23,865 bases of DNA from NCBI GenBank assembly GCA_001579985.1, contig LRSR01000061.1, positions 1 to 23,865 on the forward strand. The letters are read 5' to 3'. This document shows, piece after piece, positions 1 through 8,609 of this stretch (positions within the stretch are counted from its first letter, which is position 1; every line of letters starts with the position of its first letter). The position numbers were made by a program, and so were the translations under genes. Below the pieces are notes generated by a model. It was not told the origin of the DNA. It searched no databases and saw only the letters and a program-made list of their open reading frames with translations. The DNA is from Hypsibius dujardini. Lineage: Eukaryota > Tardigrada > Eutardigrada > Parachela > Hypsibiidae.

Positions 1-32
<32 letters not shown>

Positions 33-39
33 AACAGAC
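1..39. repeat. GACA tetranucleotide array in a Dicer intron
   Basis: About nine copies of GACA with two GACAAACA interruptions, ending about 35 bases before the exon acceptor at 75. It continues off the left edge. Confidence 0.95.
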
Positions 40-75
40 GTTTCAACCATGCACCTTAACATTTTATTATTTCAG

Positions 76-271
76 GAGTTTCAATTCAGGCATGATGTCG
101 GATATGCGGTCCGCTCTAGTGAACAACCGCACGTTCTCCACCCTGGCCGTGAAATACAACTACCACAACCACATCAAATTTCGCAATCTCCGTCTGTACA
201 ACCATATTGAGGAATTTGTTCAAGAGGTCCAGGAAAAGGACCAAGACGTCTTGACGCTAGAGGCCGACATG
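76..271 (+). CDS. Dicer1: Dicer, exon encoding first part of RNase IIIb (partial gene, 5' end outside window)
   Basis: Encodes 65 residues running from SFNSGMMSDMRSALVNN to LTLEADM. The segment D-M-R-S-A-L-V-N-N followed by LAVKYNYH matches the conserved helix of the second RNase III domain of animal Dicers (human D-L-R-S-A-L-V-N-N, LAVKYDYH, from memory). Dicer cuts pre-microRNAs and long dsRNA in the cytoplasm. I place the acceptor at ttcag ending at 75, which leaves one base completing the previous codon and keeps the residues before MMSD aligned with human Dicer. A second AG at 88-89 is a possible alternative. The donor at 272 (ATG|GTACTG) is inferred because the next exon opens in phase 0; it is not a strong consensus. 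Without splicing the frame stops at 302-304. Upstream exons (helicase, PAZ, RNase IIIa) lie outside the window. Confidence 0.88.
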
Positions 272-346
272 GTACTGCGCGACTGTTCCGACTGGCTTTT
301 TTAGTTTCTGCCTGCATAAATATCTAAGTGGTGCTGTTTTATGTAG

Positions 347-524
347 ATGTGCACGAATTTTGACGATGAGAAAGACACAGAAGAGGAAGGCTTTGAAGAG
401 GCAGACGCACCGAAAGTACTCGGTGATGTTTTTGAATCGGTGGCTGGCGCGATATTTGTTGACAGTGGCCTAAGTCTGGACGTGGTCTGGCGCGTCTATT
501 ACAACATTATGCGGCCGCAGATCG
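347..524 (+). CDS. Dicer1: Dicer, exon carrying RNase IIIb catalytic Asp and Glu
   Basis: Encodes 59 full codons plus one base. After an acidic linker ([15 protein letters not shown]) comes [17 protein letters not shown], the RNase III signature in which the Asp codon at 425-427 and the Glu codon at 434-436 correspond to metal-binding catalytic residues of Dicer RNase IIIb. Both are intact, so this domain should be active. It continues with [14 protein letters not shown], close to Drosophila Dcr-1 and human DICER1 as I remember them. The acceptor is atgtag ending at 346. The donor at 525 (ATCG|GTAATG) is phase 1. The flanking introns are only 75 bases (272-346) and 58 bases (525-582). Confidence 0.95.
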
Positions 525-582
525 GTAATGCAGCTTCCACCTTTTCCGAGGGAATTCACTGACATGTGCTTTCTTCCTGTAG

Positions 583-658
583 AGTACGTGGTGAAGCACT
601 GCCCGAAGAATCCCATTCGAGAGCTGATGGAACTAGAAGGACCGAATTGTCGTTTTGG
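583..658 (+). CDS. Dicer1: Dicer, exon linking RNase IIIb to the dsRNA-binding domain
   Basis: Completes a split Glu codon and encodes EYVVKHCPKNPIRELMELEG, then PNCRFG. The P-x-x-P-I-R-E-L-x-E-L-E core matches the conserved P-R-S-P-V-R-E-L-L-E-M-E segment that opens the C-terminal dsRBD of animal Dicers. The acceptor is a pyrimidine-rich ttcttcctgtag ending at 582. The donor at 659 is GTATGT in phase 2. The following intron (659-971) is 313 bases and mostly CTGT microsatellite. Confidence 0.93.
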
Positions 659-676
659 GTATGTAACGCTTCTTTG

Positions 677-779
677 CCTGTCTTCCTGTTTGTATATCTG
701 TCTGCCTGTCTGTCTATCTGTCTGATTGTCAGTTTTTCTGTCTGTCTGTCCTTCTGTCTGTCAGTCTATCTGTCTGTTC

Positions 780-815
<36 letters not shown>

Positions 816-816
816 T

Positions 817-859
<43 letters not shown>

Positions 860-886
860 GTCTGGCTTTCTATTTGTCTGCCTATC
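677..886. repeat. CTGT/CTAT tetranucleotide array inside the last Dicer intron
   Basis: Nearly continuous TGTC repeats with scattered substitutions (TATC, TTTC, GGCT). It fills most of the 313-base intron 659-971. Long open frames across it encode only Cys-Leu-Ser-Val repeats and are artefacts of the 4-base period. Confidence 0.95.
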
Positions 887-971
887 AACCAGTCAGTATT
901 TTTCTGTCTTTGTCTGCATACCTTTTTTGTCGCGTAAATTGATTGGGGATAATTATCGTTGGCTGTTTCAG

Positions 972-1122
972 TCCTGGAGAACCCCTCGGCAACGGTCGCT
1001 GGTCTGTGCAAGTGACAATCCTTGGACGAGACACCTACATCGGAAAAGGAAACAATATCCGGGCTGCCAAGACCAACGCTTCAAAGGCCGCATTGGAAGG
1101 CCTAAGGAAAACACAACGTTAA
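972..1122 (+). CDS. Dicer1: Dicer, last exon: C-terminal dsRNA-binding domain and stop
   Basis: Completes a split Gly codon and encodes 49 codons, then TAA at 1120-1122. The protein reads PGEPLGNGRWSVQVTILG, then R-D-T-Y-I-G-K-G-N-N-I-R-A-A-K-T-N-A-S-K-A-A-L-E-G-L-R-K. This is a typical dsRBD: a beta strand with V-x-V-x-I-L-G, a G-x-G turn, then a C-terminal helix with A-A-K-T-N-A-S-K-A-A-L, whose lysines in homologues contact RNA phosphates. Only four residues (KTQR) follow the helix, a short tail. The acceptor is ggctgtttcag ending at 971. Together the four exons give about 199 residues of Dicer C-terminus, with all junction phases consistent. Confidence 0.93.
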
Positions 1123-1294
1123 TATCCGAAAGGTTGATTGATTATCTTTACTGTACTATTTTGGTATGCATGTTGTTAGATGATTGGGATAATTTGACTA
1201 ATCTCCATTCTGATTGTAAATTATTTGTAATATTTTGTTCTTATGAGACTAAATATCTTCATGATATCTATACGTTGAGATTTTTAATTCTACC

Positions 1295-1300
1295 ATTAAA
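1295..1300 (+). terminator. possible Dicer polyadenylation signal (ATTAAA)
   Basis: ATTAAA, the second most common animal poly(A) hexamer, lies 173 bases after the Dicer stop codon and is followed within about 20 bases by a GT-containing stretch. The 3' UTR between them is A/T-rich and free of CTGT repeat, unlike the flanks. No AATAAA was seen between the stop and the next repeat array. Single hexamers occur by chance, so this is only suggestive. Confidence 0.35.
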
Positions 1301-1329
1301 AATTGGTGGCAACACGATGATCTGATCCG

Positions 1330-1572
1330 TTATCTGTCTGACTGCTTATTCGGTTGTCTGTCTGCCCGTATAACTGTCTGTATTTCTGCCTATCTATCTA
1401 TTGTTTTATTGTCTATTCCTCTGTTTGTCTGTTTGTCTGTCTGTCTGTCTGAATGCCTGCCTGCCTGTCTGTTTATCTATCTGCCTGTCTGGCTGTCTGT
1501 CTGCCTATCTGTCTGTCTGTCTGTTTATCTGTCTGTCTGTTTCTCTATCTGTCTGCCTGTCTGTCTGCCTGC
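1330..1572. repeat. interrupted CTGT/CTGC array downstream of Dicer
   Basis: Degenerate TGTC repeat with many CCTG, TTTG and TATC variants. It decays into loosely similar sequence up to about 1750. It starts about 30 bases after the putative poly(A) signal. Confidence 0.9.
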
Positions 1573-2185
1573 ATTTCAGCCTCACTGCCTTGCCTACCTC
1601 ATCGTCTTTCTATCTGACTGTCAATTGTTCGTTTTTTGTCTTCTGACTGTTTATGTGTTCCTTGATCTGCCTATCGGTTTTTTCCAGCCCTTTGCCTGTG
1701 TATATGAGACATATATAAGCCTGTCTATCTATTATCTGCTAATTTGTCTTGCCTGTAGTTTGTAGATGACGGAAATCACGTTTTCAAATTTGAACTGTAA
1801 AATCTATTTCATTTACGTTACATGTGTATGATTCGACGTCAGCACAGTCGCTATCAAAGGGACCGGTCCTGATTATCTAAACAACGCGGCACTGGGGACT
1901 TCTGTAACTCGATACATGCTCCCATTATGCCGCGATCACTGGGGATGAAGTAGCGCGCGGCCGCCTGTTGAGTTGCACGCGGATGGTGGACATCTGGCCG
2001 TGCCGCTCTTTGGATTAGAAAATTGAGCTCTGCACCAGGGCGGCGGTCCATTGTTGATGTAGCGGATTAGACTTTAAAATCCGAGCACCAACCAACACCC
2101 GAAAAACACATCGGGGTCCACTATTCGTTATTCCCTAATGAATTATTCGAGGCTGTGCGGTTTCCGTAAACATCCTATTTAATCA
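1573..2185. other. non-coding stretch, no gene recognised
   Basis: 1573-1750 is decayed CTGT sequence. From about 1830 to 2160 the sequence is unique and includes a G/C-rich portion (1940-2050). A 65-residue minus-strand frame (2051-1854) has no recognisable motif. I compared it mentally with 5S, U1, U2, U6 and tRNA sequences and saw no match. Confidence 0.5.
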
Positions 2186-2250
<65 letters not shown>

Positions 2251-2251
2251 C
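2186..2251. repeat. perfect (TGTC)16 array
   Basis: Sixty-six uninterrupted bases of TGTC, among the longest perfect CTGT arrays here, followed by decayed copies to about 2310. Long perfect tetranucleotide arrays are usually length-polymorphic. Confidence 0.97.
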
Positions 2252-3329
2252 CTTGTCTCCTTGTTTAATATCTTGTCTGTCTGAATACCTGTCTGGCTGT
2301 TTTCCTGTCAACCGCCACATGTATACATGAAGTTCAGTTAAATGTGATTGGGCACATGGGCATTAGAGGATGGAAGTCTGGGATCCGGGCAATAAGCCCA
2401 CCACGCCGGAAATGAGAACGCGTGTCCGCACACAACAAGATTCACCTTCCACCCTATTAATAACTGTGACGGATGATCCCGAACAATGTCGCAGGTACCT
2501 GTCCCACTGAGTGACCGGAGCGAAGCAGTCACTAATAAGGGATGCCAGAGAACATGCGCACAGACACACACACACACACACCACCATACACCGGAAATCG
2601 GATCAAGAGACGGCATCACCATTAGGCTAATCATCATACAGCGCAGCAGGCCTATTAGTCCAATGGGTTTCTGATTTCTGTAAAGATAATTTTTCATATC
2701 GCTCTACATACAATACAGGTAGGCGCACATATCTCTTCAGCATGCGACTCTACTGAAGAAGACTCTATATGTGACAAATCTAGGTGCTAGTTACTACACA
2801 TTCCCTTTTGCGTTCTGATTCTGCTGGACAGTTCAGACTGGGACGAACCTCAAGCATAGAAGGCATAGCAATCTCCATAATGGGATGATCACTGATAGCC
2901 GTGGGGTGCCACGAGGGTCGCCATTTTCTTACTTTCCGTCAGTCACCACCCGTTTAGATCATCTTGCTAATTCGATTGATGTGGAGGGGACTGTGAGGCG
3001 CGAAGGCGAATTTTCGGCATGCAAATCCGCATCTATGGATGGGACTGATCTCGAATGGATGAAGACCCAAGGCAAAATGAGTGGTGAATCGAATCTCGCT
3101 CGGTAGTATATGGAGAACGGACAAGACTATAGCTATTGAGAATAAGCCACAGATGCACTTTAAATCTAGATCCAAGGGGAGGATCGAAAATTTGATGACA
3201 ACTGGAGCCCGCATGCGATCTTTCCCAGCAATGGAAAACAGAAATAGACTATCGATGCGAAATTTCAAGTACGGAACCATTTGAGTGTTGAGACTCTACT
3301 GTAGTGGTTTTAATTATTTAATGTGCTCT
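2252..3329. other. non-coding stretch with a short CA array
   Basis: Mostly unique sequence. A (CA)n run occupies 2565-2581. Open frames on both strands (for example 2885-3106 plus and 3280-2954 minus) overlap each other and lack recognisable domains, so I treat them as chance. A plus-strand GVPRGSP stretch near 2903 looks superficially like a reverse transcriptase motif but has no supporting context. Confidence 0.5.
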
Positions 3330-3454
3330 TGTCTGTGTCTGTGTCTGTGTCTGTGTCTGTGTCTGTGTCTGTGTTTGTGTTTGTGTCTGTGTCTGTGCCG
3401 GTGTCTGTGTCTGTGCCGGTGTCTGTGTTTGTGTTTGTGTCTGTGTCTGTGTCT
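3330..3454. repeat. TGTGTC hexanucleotide array
   Basis: About 20 copies of a 6-base unit with TTTGTG and TGCCGG variants. The period is a multiple of three, so open frames run through it giving Ser-Val or Leu-Cys alternation. Confidence 0.95.
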
Positions 3455-4478
3455 GGGGCCTCGTTTATGCTTTCTTCGTGCCTACATCCCTACGCGCTGT
3501 TTCCAACTCCCGGTCACGTTCCCTTCACCACACACACCAAACGGACAGGTCTACCCGTCGCGGGCACGCGTGCGCAACATGTCAGCCGGTGGGACACAAT
3601 TCATGTTGAAAATGCCATTGGTGTAGGGTATCGCTTCCGTCGCAAGCTCAACAGCCAGGCTGCGACAGCGTACATCACACAGTATTTTCGCGCATGTCCT
3701 CCTCCTCCTCTTCCCGAAACATTGGCATCCGGCCGCCCCACGGAAACAACCAACGCGCGAACGATTCGCCTAAAGGGCTTTCAACGCTCGACCGCATAAC
3801 CCGGCCCGTATCCAATCGTATAAACATCTCAGACCGCACTGGTGTATGCCCTGAACGATGATGCTGATCCAAATGTGACACATATGCCCACCACCCTCCG
3901 AAGGACCCATACACAGCAGGCAGACACAGACGTACAGGCAGACACGGACGTACAGACAGGCACAGACATCAAACAGGAAAAGACTCGGAGCGAGTACGCG
4001 CCATATACAGCATTGCCTGGATATCGCTTGTGGGGCGCATTGGCGAGAGAGCTGTTTTGTCCCCCACCCTTTCACTGCGACCGCGACCGAGCCGGAAAAA
4101 CTCCGAGGCGAAAACCCAGACCTCATCCTTCGTTTTATTTGTTCGAGCAGCAGCGCCAGCAGATGTGTTGTTAGTGGAGTCATCATCTCCCAGTATAGAT
4201 AGTTTGCAGCTGTTGTTTTATTATAGTGACGAGCCTCCTAGGTGCCGGACGTGTCTGTGTGTCTGTCTGTGGGCATCCTATTCCGGGGTTTTCTCCTGAC
4301 TGACTGAGGACCCCTTCGGCGAGTTTACCATACCACCATCACCACATCCCAGCAACTGGACTTGCGGCTGTGTATACTCAAGCGTGCGTGCTCTCCGGCC
4401 TCCTCTATACACAGATATCGCTTCCGGATCCATCATCATCCGCGAACTCTCTCGTGTGTCTCTACACACAACGCTACA
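3455..4478. other. non-coding stretch, possible 5' UTR/promoter side of a candidate exon at 4479
   Basis: No recognisable domain. A frame continuing out of the hexamer array to 3799 encodes a Pro/Thr/Arg-rich tail without motifs. A block near 3920-3970 has short GACACAGACGTA-like repeats. From about 4300 to 4478 the plus strand is pyrimidine- and C/A-rich, as leader sequences often are, but I cannot identify a transcription start. Confidence 0.4.
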
Positions 4479-4502
4479 ATGTCCTTCCTCAATTCGTGGC
4501 AG
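4479..4502 (+). CDS. candidate short first coding exon of TFAP2 (MSFLNSWQ)
   Basis: An ATG with A at -3 opens eight codons, MSFLNSWQ, ending at CAG|GTAAAT, a usable splice donor in phase 0. The TFAP2 exon at 23400 also opens in phase 0, so the join would read ...SWQ-ERRDL. One human TFAP2A isoform begins, from memory, MSILAKMGDWQ-DRHDG: a very short first exon starting MS-x-L and ending WQ, joined at the same point. Seven of eight third positions are G or C. The exon is too short for statistics, and a chance ATG plus donor cannot be excluded. The implied intron is about 18.9 kb, and intervening exons are possible. Confidence 0.4.
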
Positions 4503-5384
4503 GTAAATACACAGACGTATACAGACACAGACACACAGACATTTGGCCCGACTTGTCGGACCTAGGGCATTATTTGCATGTGTGTCTGTGTGTCTGTGTC
4601 TATGTACTGCTGGTCTTCGGGCACTTTCGTGGTATTGGAATGAGTAGTGTCATCCTGTGGCTGTTGTCTGTGCCCCACCCCCCGTCCCTGATCACTTCCG
4701 TATGTATGTCTGTGAGGTCCATGTGTATGTCTGTGAGGTCCGTGTGTGGGTCTGTGGTCCGTGTGTATGTCTGTGAGGTCCGTGTGTGGGTCTGTGGGGT
4801 CCGTGTGTATGTCTGTGAGGTCCGTGTGTGTGTCTGTGGGGTCCGTGTGTATGTCTGTGGGGTCCGTGTGTATGTCTGTGAGGTCCTTGTGTATGTCTGT
4901 GGGGTCCGTATGTATGTCTGCGGGGTGAATAACAATATGTCTGTGTGTGTGTTTACTTGACTGGACGTGGACCCAACACGCACGCACACACAAATTTCAA
5001 CCCAAATAGCCTGGGTCCCTTTTTTTGCGGTACCACCCTCGCGCTCTAAGCGTTTCCTCGGCGTATACAGTACCATACTTTACCATGGCGCATTCCACAC
5101 AGATTGCATCCTTCGGGGGATCCCTCGGTGCGTCGGTCATTGCAACTAACAGAGATGTTTGTGGGCTCGTTTTTTCTGAATTTTAAATATCTGAAACAAG
5201 AGGGTTTTATGGGTCGTTCGACTGGTGGTGACCTTTAATGCCTGTATTGTGTGTGTGTGCATTGCTCTGCATTGTGTATCTGTGATCTTTGAGCAATTGT
5301 TTGTTGCTGTTGGGGTGTGTGCGAATTCGAGGAAACCTCAAAATACGACATGGATGAATGTGTCGTTCGCATTGGACGGTTCAG
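4503..5384. other. non-coding stretch with minisatellite and a consensus splice donor at 5385
   Basis: Contains the 21-base minisatellite (listed separately). At 5385 a near-perfect donor, TTCAG|GTAAGC, follows three overlapping open frames. One begins ATG at 5358 and gives MCRSHWTVQ in phase 0, one begins ATG at 5350 with a better start context but ends in phase 2, and the third is an open frame through 5225-5384. An exon ending at 5384 is plausible, but I cannot choose a frame or a product. Confidence 0.3.
4699..4927. repeat. 21-base minisatellite, about 11 copies
   Basis: Unit approximately GTCCGTGTGTATGTCTGTGA plus G, with two variant types (TGTATGTCTGTGAGG and TGTGGGTCTGTGGGG) that alternate in the first half. 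One copy is two bases short. Because 21 is divisible by three, both strands stay open and encode seven-residue repeats (S-V-R-S-V-C-M on plus, D-P-T-D-I-H-T on minus). I consider these non-coding. Confidence 0.93.
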
Positions 5385-5419
5385 GTAAGCGCCTCATGTT
5401 ACCATATCCCTATACATGT

Positions 5420-5783
5420 GATAGTATAACAGTAATAATAATATTAATAATATATAATAGTAATATATAATAGTAATATATAGTAGTAATAGTAATAGTA
5501 ATAGTAATAGTAATAGTAATAGTAATAGTAATAGTAATTCTATATAATAGTAATATATAATAGTAATATGTAATAGTAATGGTAATAGTAATTCTATATA
5601 ATAGTAATATATAATAGTAATATGTAATAGTAATGGTAATATATAATAGTCATATATAATAGTGATAGTAATATATAATAGTGATAGTAATATGTAATAG
5701 TAATATTATATATAATAGTAATGGTAATAGTAATAGGATAGTAATATGTAATATGTAATAGTAATGTGGAATATGTAATAGTA
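5420..5783. repeat. TAATAG / TATAATAG low-complexity block
   Basis: Very A/T-rich mixture of a 6-base unit (AGTAAT) and longer units containing ATATAATAG, with a duplicated segment of about 65 bases (near 5538-5590 and 5594-5640). A minus-strand open frame of Ile/Tyr/Thr repeats across it is an artefact. Confidence 0.93.
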
Positions 5784-6460
5784 TATCCGATCGGAGTGTT
5801 GTATGCTATATTAGTGGTGTTTAGATTAACTGACATGGTGATTTAAAATAGGTTTTTTTTTGCTAAAAATAAGTGCTTGTTAGTCTAATTATAAATCAGA
5901 CTTGTTTATTTTTAATTTTTGTTGAAAGTAAAAGCCGTAAAGCTATTTTATATCAGCTGTGATTTAAATTTAGATTTGATTTAAAATAAAAATGTCTTTA
6001 GTTTAAATAAAACCATCGTTAATTTAATTTAAAGTCAAACAGTGACACGTGCAAATTTGTTTAAATTTAAAATAAATGCGAGATCTTGATGCGGACAACG
6101 TTAAACAGTGATCCGATCGAAGTGCGTATATGCTGACCTAGGAAAATTTTTGCGGGGAAGAGAACGTTCCCGCCGTGAAAAACGTTTTTTTTTACGGCGT
6201 TGAGCGATTAAACAATTTGCGCATTTCCGTATTAATTTATCTGATAAACACAAGCAGCTGCACAGGTTAATACACTAAACTCAATTGAACAGCATGATAG
6301 AGTAAATATATCTGGACGTGTGTGCATGTGCGCACTGTGCACAAGTGCCGGCGCAGTGCGTGTGCATTGTCTGGGGCTAAGGTGCGAACACGGGCGTTCT
6401 AAAATCGAGTGTGTGTGCGCTTAGGCTTTGCACCAGGGTTCGTATATGGCCTGGAATTGG
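5784..6460. other. A/T-rich then CpG-containing non-coding stretch
   Basis: 5784-6110 is A/T-rich with runs of TTTAAAT-type sequence and no open frames of interest. From about 6310 the base composition shifts to G/C- and CpG-rich sequence, including an imperfect stem at about 6322-6366 (CGCACTG pairing with CAGTGCG). This is consistent with approaching a promoter for the exon at 6913. Confidence 0.45.
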
Positions 6461-6467
6461 ATTGCAG

Positions 6468-6490
6468 CGTGTAGGCGCTGCGCCTACACG
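6468..6490. other. perfect inverted repeat, 11-base arms, 1-base centre
   Basis: CGTGTAGGCGC at 6468-6478 and GCGCCTACACG at 6480-6490 are exact reverse complements around a single T. It lies about 420 bases upstream of the candidate coding exon at 6913. It could be a dimeric protein-binding site or part of a transcript hairpin; function is unknown. Confidence 0.9.
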
Positions 6491-6533
6491 TTCTTCAGTA
6501 TTTGGCTTCAGGCGTGGAGCCATTGGTCAGTTT

Positions 6534-6542
6534 GCCCGCGGC
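6534..6542. promoter_or_regulatory. possible AP-2 binding site (GCCCGCGGC)
   Basis: Exact match to the classical AP-2 consensus GCC-N3-GGC, 371 bases upstream of the candidate first exon at 6913. Vertebrate TFAP2A is reported to bind its own promoter, so autoregulation is conceivable. Several matches to this 6-position consensus are expected by chance in a window of this size. Confidence 0.25.
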
Positions 6543-6912
6543 AGGGGCGTGGACAGGAACGCGTCGCTTTCTTATTACTCACCGCCTACGTCATCACACA
6601 ACACACCGTTCACCTTGTCGTCCTTCACTCAACTAACTGATTGCTTCCGAATTTCTTCCCTTCTCCTTCTTCACTCCTTCACTCTTTCCCATTTGCCTTC
6701 AAGCCCCCCCCGCGCTAAACTTCCCTAAACACCGCGTTCTCCTCGGCAAAACACAGAAAAGTCGGATTTCCCCCTTCGCCCACGGCTTCGCCACGGAAAT
6801 AGGAGCGGAATCGACCTCATCTGAGCGATCTGGAAGAATTCCACATTTTAATTCCACATCCGGGTTCGTGAAGGTCGCCGTGCCGGAATCCGCGCCCGCA
6901 CCCGCTACGGGG

Positions 6913-7062
6913 ATGCACCATGTGAGGAAGATGCAGGCGTACTCGCCGACGCTGCAGCGGCGCTTTAGCGAGGAGAGCGAGAAGATGGTGGACGCGGCCG
7001 CGGACACGGACGCCAAGGAGGAAGAGGAAGATTTGGAGAACGGCGATCAAGTCCTGCTGAAG
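6913..7062 (+). CDS. candidate first coding exon, 50 residues, acidic; possible alternative 5' exon of TFAP2
   Basis: ATG at 6913 opens MHHVRKMQAYSPTLQRRFSE and continues through an acidic stretch (DTDAKEEEEDLENGD) to QVLLK at a donor AAG|GTAGGC in phase 0. Codon choice strongly favours G or C at the third position, like the TFAP2 exon at 23400 and unlike the surrounding sequence, which is the main reason I call it coding. A second in-frame ATG at 6931 has a slightly better start context. The frame is also open upstream of 6913 for roughly 190 bases without an ATG, so an internal exon with an earlier acceptor is an alternative. I recognise no domain. Its phase allows splicing to 23400, but it could belong to another gene. 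Confidence 0.55.
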
Positions 7063-8199
7063 GTAGGCCCTCGCTCCCTGTTTTTCCCCATGACGAAGAC
7101 AGTGGCGGAAGATTTTCGCGTTGGAGAGCGGTTGATTTGTTGTTTTTTGTTTGGAGATGGGCGAACATGTCAGTGTGAGAGAAATTTCGGGGGTGAGTGG
7201 CTGTTAGAAGGGAAGATTTTCATTCAGTGTCGGATTCTCAGTGCGATGTGTGAACGATAAATTTTGTACTTCGCAATAGAGTGGCTTGAGAATTTGGGGA
7301 GAAGATGGGATTGATTTATTGTTTCAGTGTGGAATGAGGTGAAAATCACGGTGGCGAAGTTGCTTCGAGTGGAAAAGGGGAAAGGGAAAGGGAAGGTTAC
7401 ACCGAGGGCGTCTTCTTTCTTCTTCGATTGGGCTTCTTAGATCATTCCGACTTGTTCCGTCATTCCCACAATTTGGCTTGCAAATGCTTTGGTTTATTCG
7501 ATTTTCATGTGTCAGCCGTGATGATTTCGTCGGAATGCTTGTAATTCCCCGCAAAACCTCCACTGTCAATCTTGTCTCATTCAATCAATCAATCAATGCA
7601 AAGATTGCGCAGTGAAATTCGGCATCGACAGGTGGCGCTTCATTGACTTCAATTCACGCCGGCGGACACCTTCCTGCGTCGGAATGACGAAATTTGAGAT
7701 GCTCCAGCAATGCGGCAAATCTATTTTCTTCCAACTTCATCATCGAAGATTTTAAAATTCATCTGGTGAGTTTTCAGGGGAAGGAAAAGGCGACCAGACT
7801 GACTCCCGGTTAATTGACCGTTTTTGTCCGCGAAGAAAAGGCATACCAGTGTCTATCTTCACAGCACGGGGCGCGCATCCACCTCCATCCCCCCATCAAA
7901 AGCACATTTCCGAGAGACGGATTGGGGGACGACGCAGCCGGTCAGTGCTGAGAGCAGCGGAAAAAGTGTTACGACGAGGCCGTCGTCGCTGACCATTACC
8001 GAGTCTGTCATTATCCCCCTGTCGCATAGACAGTATATCGTACCCGCAGACACAGCCTTTGATTATGCTAATTGTAGCCGAAGGTGTCTGTCTGGACTAG
8101 CGGTGTGCACTACTCCCGGAATTACTTTTATGAGGAGGACTTCTACCTGCCCGGTCAAGCGTGGAAGCGATGACCACTTGTCCGTCACGGCTGCTTGAT
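7063..8199. other. non-coding stretch, probably intron
   Basis: The frame of the 6913 exon stays open to 7260 but loses its G/C third-position bias right after the donor at 7063, supporting the exon end. A (CAAT)4 run lies near 7582-7597. A 124-residue frame at 7824-8198 has no motif. Nothing else recognisable. Confidence 0.5.
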
Positions 8200-8362
8200 G
8201 TCTGTCTATCTGTCTGCCTGTCTGTATGCCTGCCTGTCTGTCTGTATGTCTGCCTGTCTGTCTGCATGTCTGCCTGTCTGCCTGTCTGTCTGTCTGCCTG
8301 TCTGTATGTCTGTATGTCTGGCTGTCTGTCTGTATGTCTGTATGTCTGCCTGCCTGCCTGTG
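8200..8362. repeat. CTGT/CTGC/TATG tetranucleotide array
   Basis: Interrupted TGTC array with frequent TGCC and TATG variants, bounded sharply by unique sequence on both sides. Confidence 0.95.
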
Positions 8363-8565
8363 TAAAAGTGAAAGAGCGTATTGTAGTTTGAGAAAAGAAG
8401 GGGGATGCTTCCGTGCATACGCATGAGAGAATAATTTGTTTACGCAGTTGATGTGTCGGTAGCGTTCGGGGTGTGTGGATAAAGTAGTGTGGGGTGGAAA
8501 TGTCCAGCTTGGTTATTAAGTGGATTAAATTTGGGCGGAACCTCTTCTTCTGTTGAGTTATTGTT

Positions 8566-8570
<5 letters not shown>

Positions 8571-8602
<32 letters not shown>
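8571..8602. repeat. (AG)16 dinucleotide array
   Basis: Thirty-two uninterrupted bases of AG, followed by short GGGAG variants. Confidence 0.97.

Positions 8603-8609
<7 letters not shown>

Noticed and set aside
677-886. Long open frames encoding Cys-Leu-Ser-Val-type repeats over CTGT arrays (also at 1401, 8161, 12222, 13357, 14306, 15054, 20800)
   Set aside because: A 4-base repeat free of stop triplets stays open in all frames, so open length carries no coding information.
1755-1798. FVDDG after a possible acceptor, reminiscent of the polymerase F/Y-x-D-D box
   Set aside because: Only 13 codons before a stop and no flanking polymerase sequence.
1830-2160. G/C-rich unique block considered as a structural RNA gene or SINE
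   Set aside because: No match to remembered 5S, U1, U2, U6 or tRNA sequence, and no poly-A tail or target-site duplication seen.
2885-3106. GVPRGSPFSY stretch resembling the reverse transcriptase GVPQGSPLSP motif
   Set aside because: No other reverse transcriptase motif is found upstream or downstream in any frame, and the rest of the frame is unlike that family.
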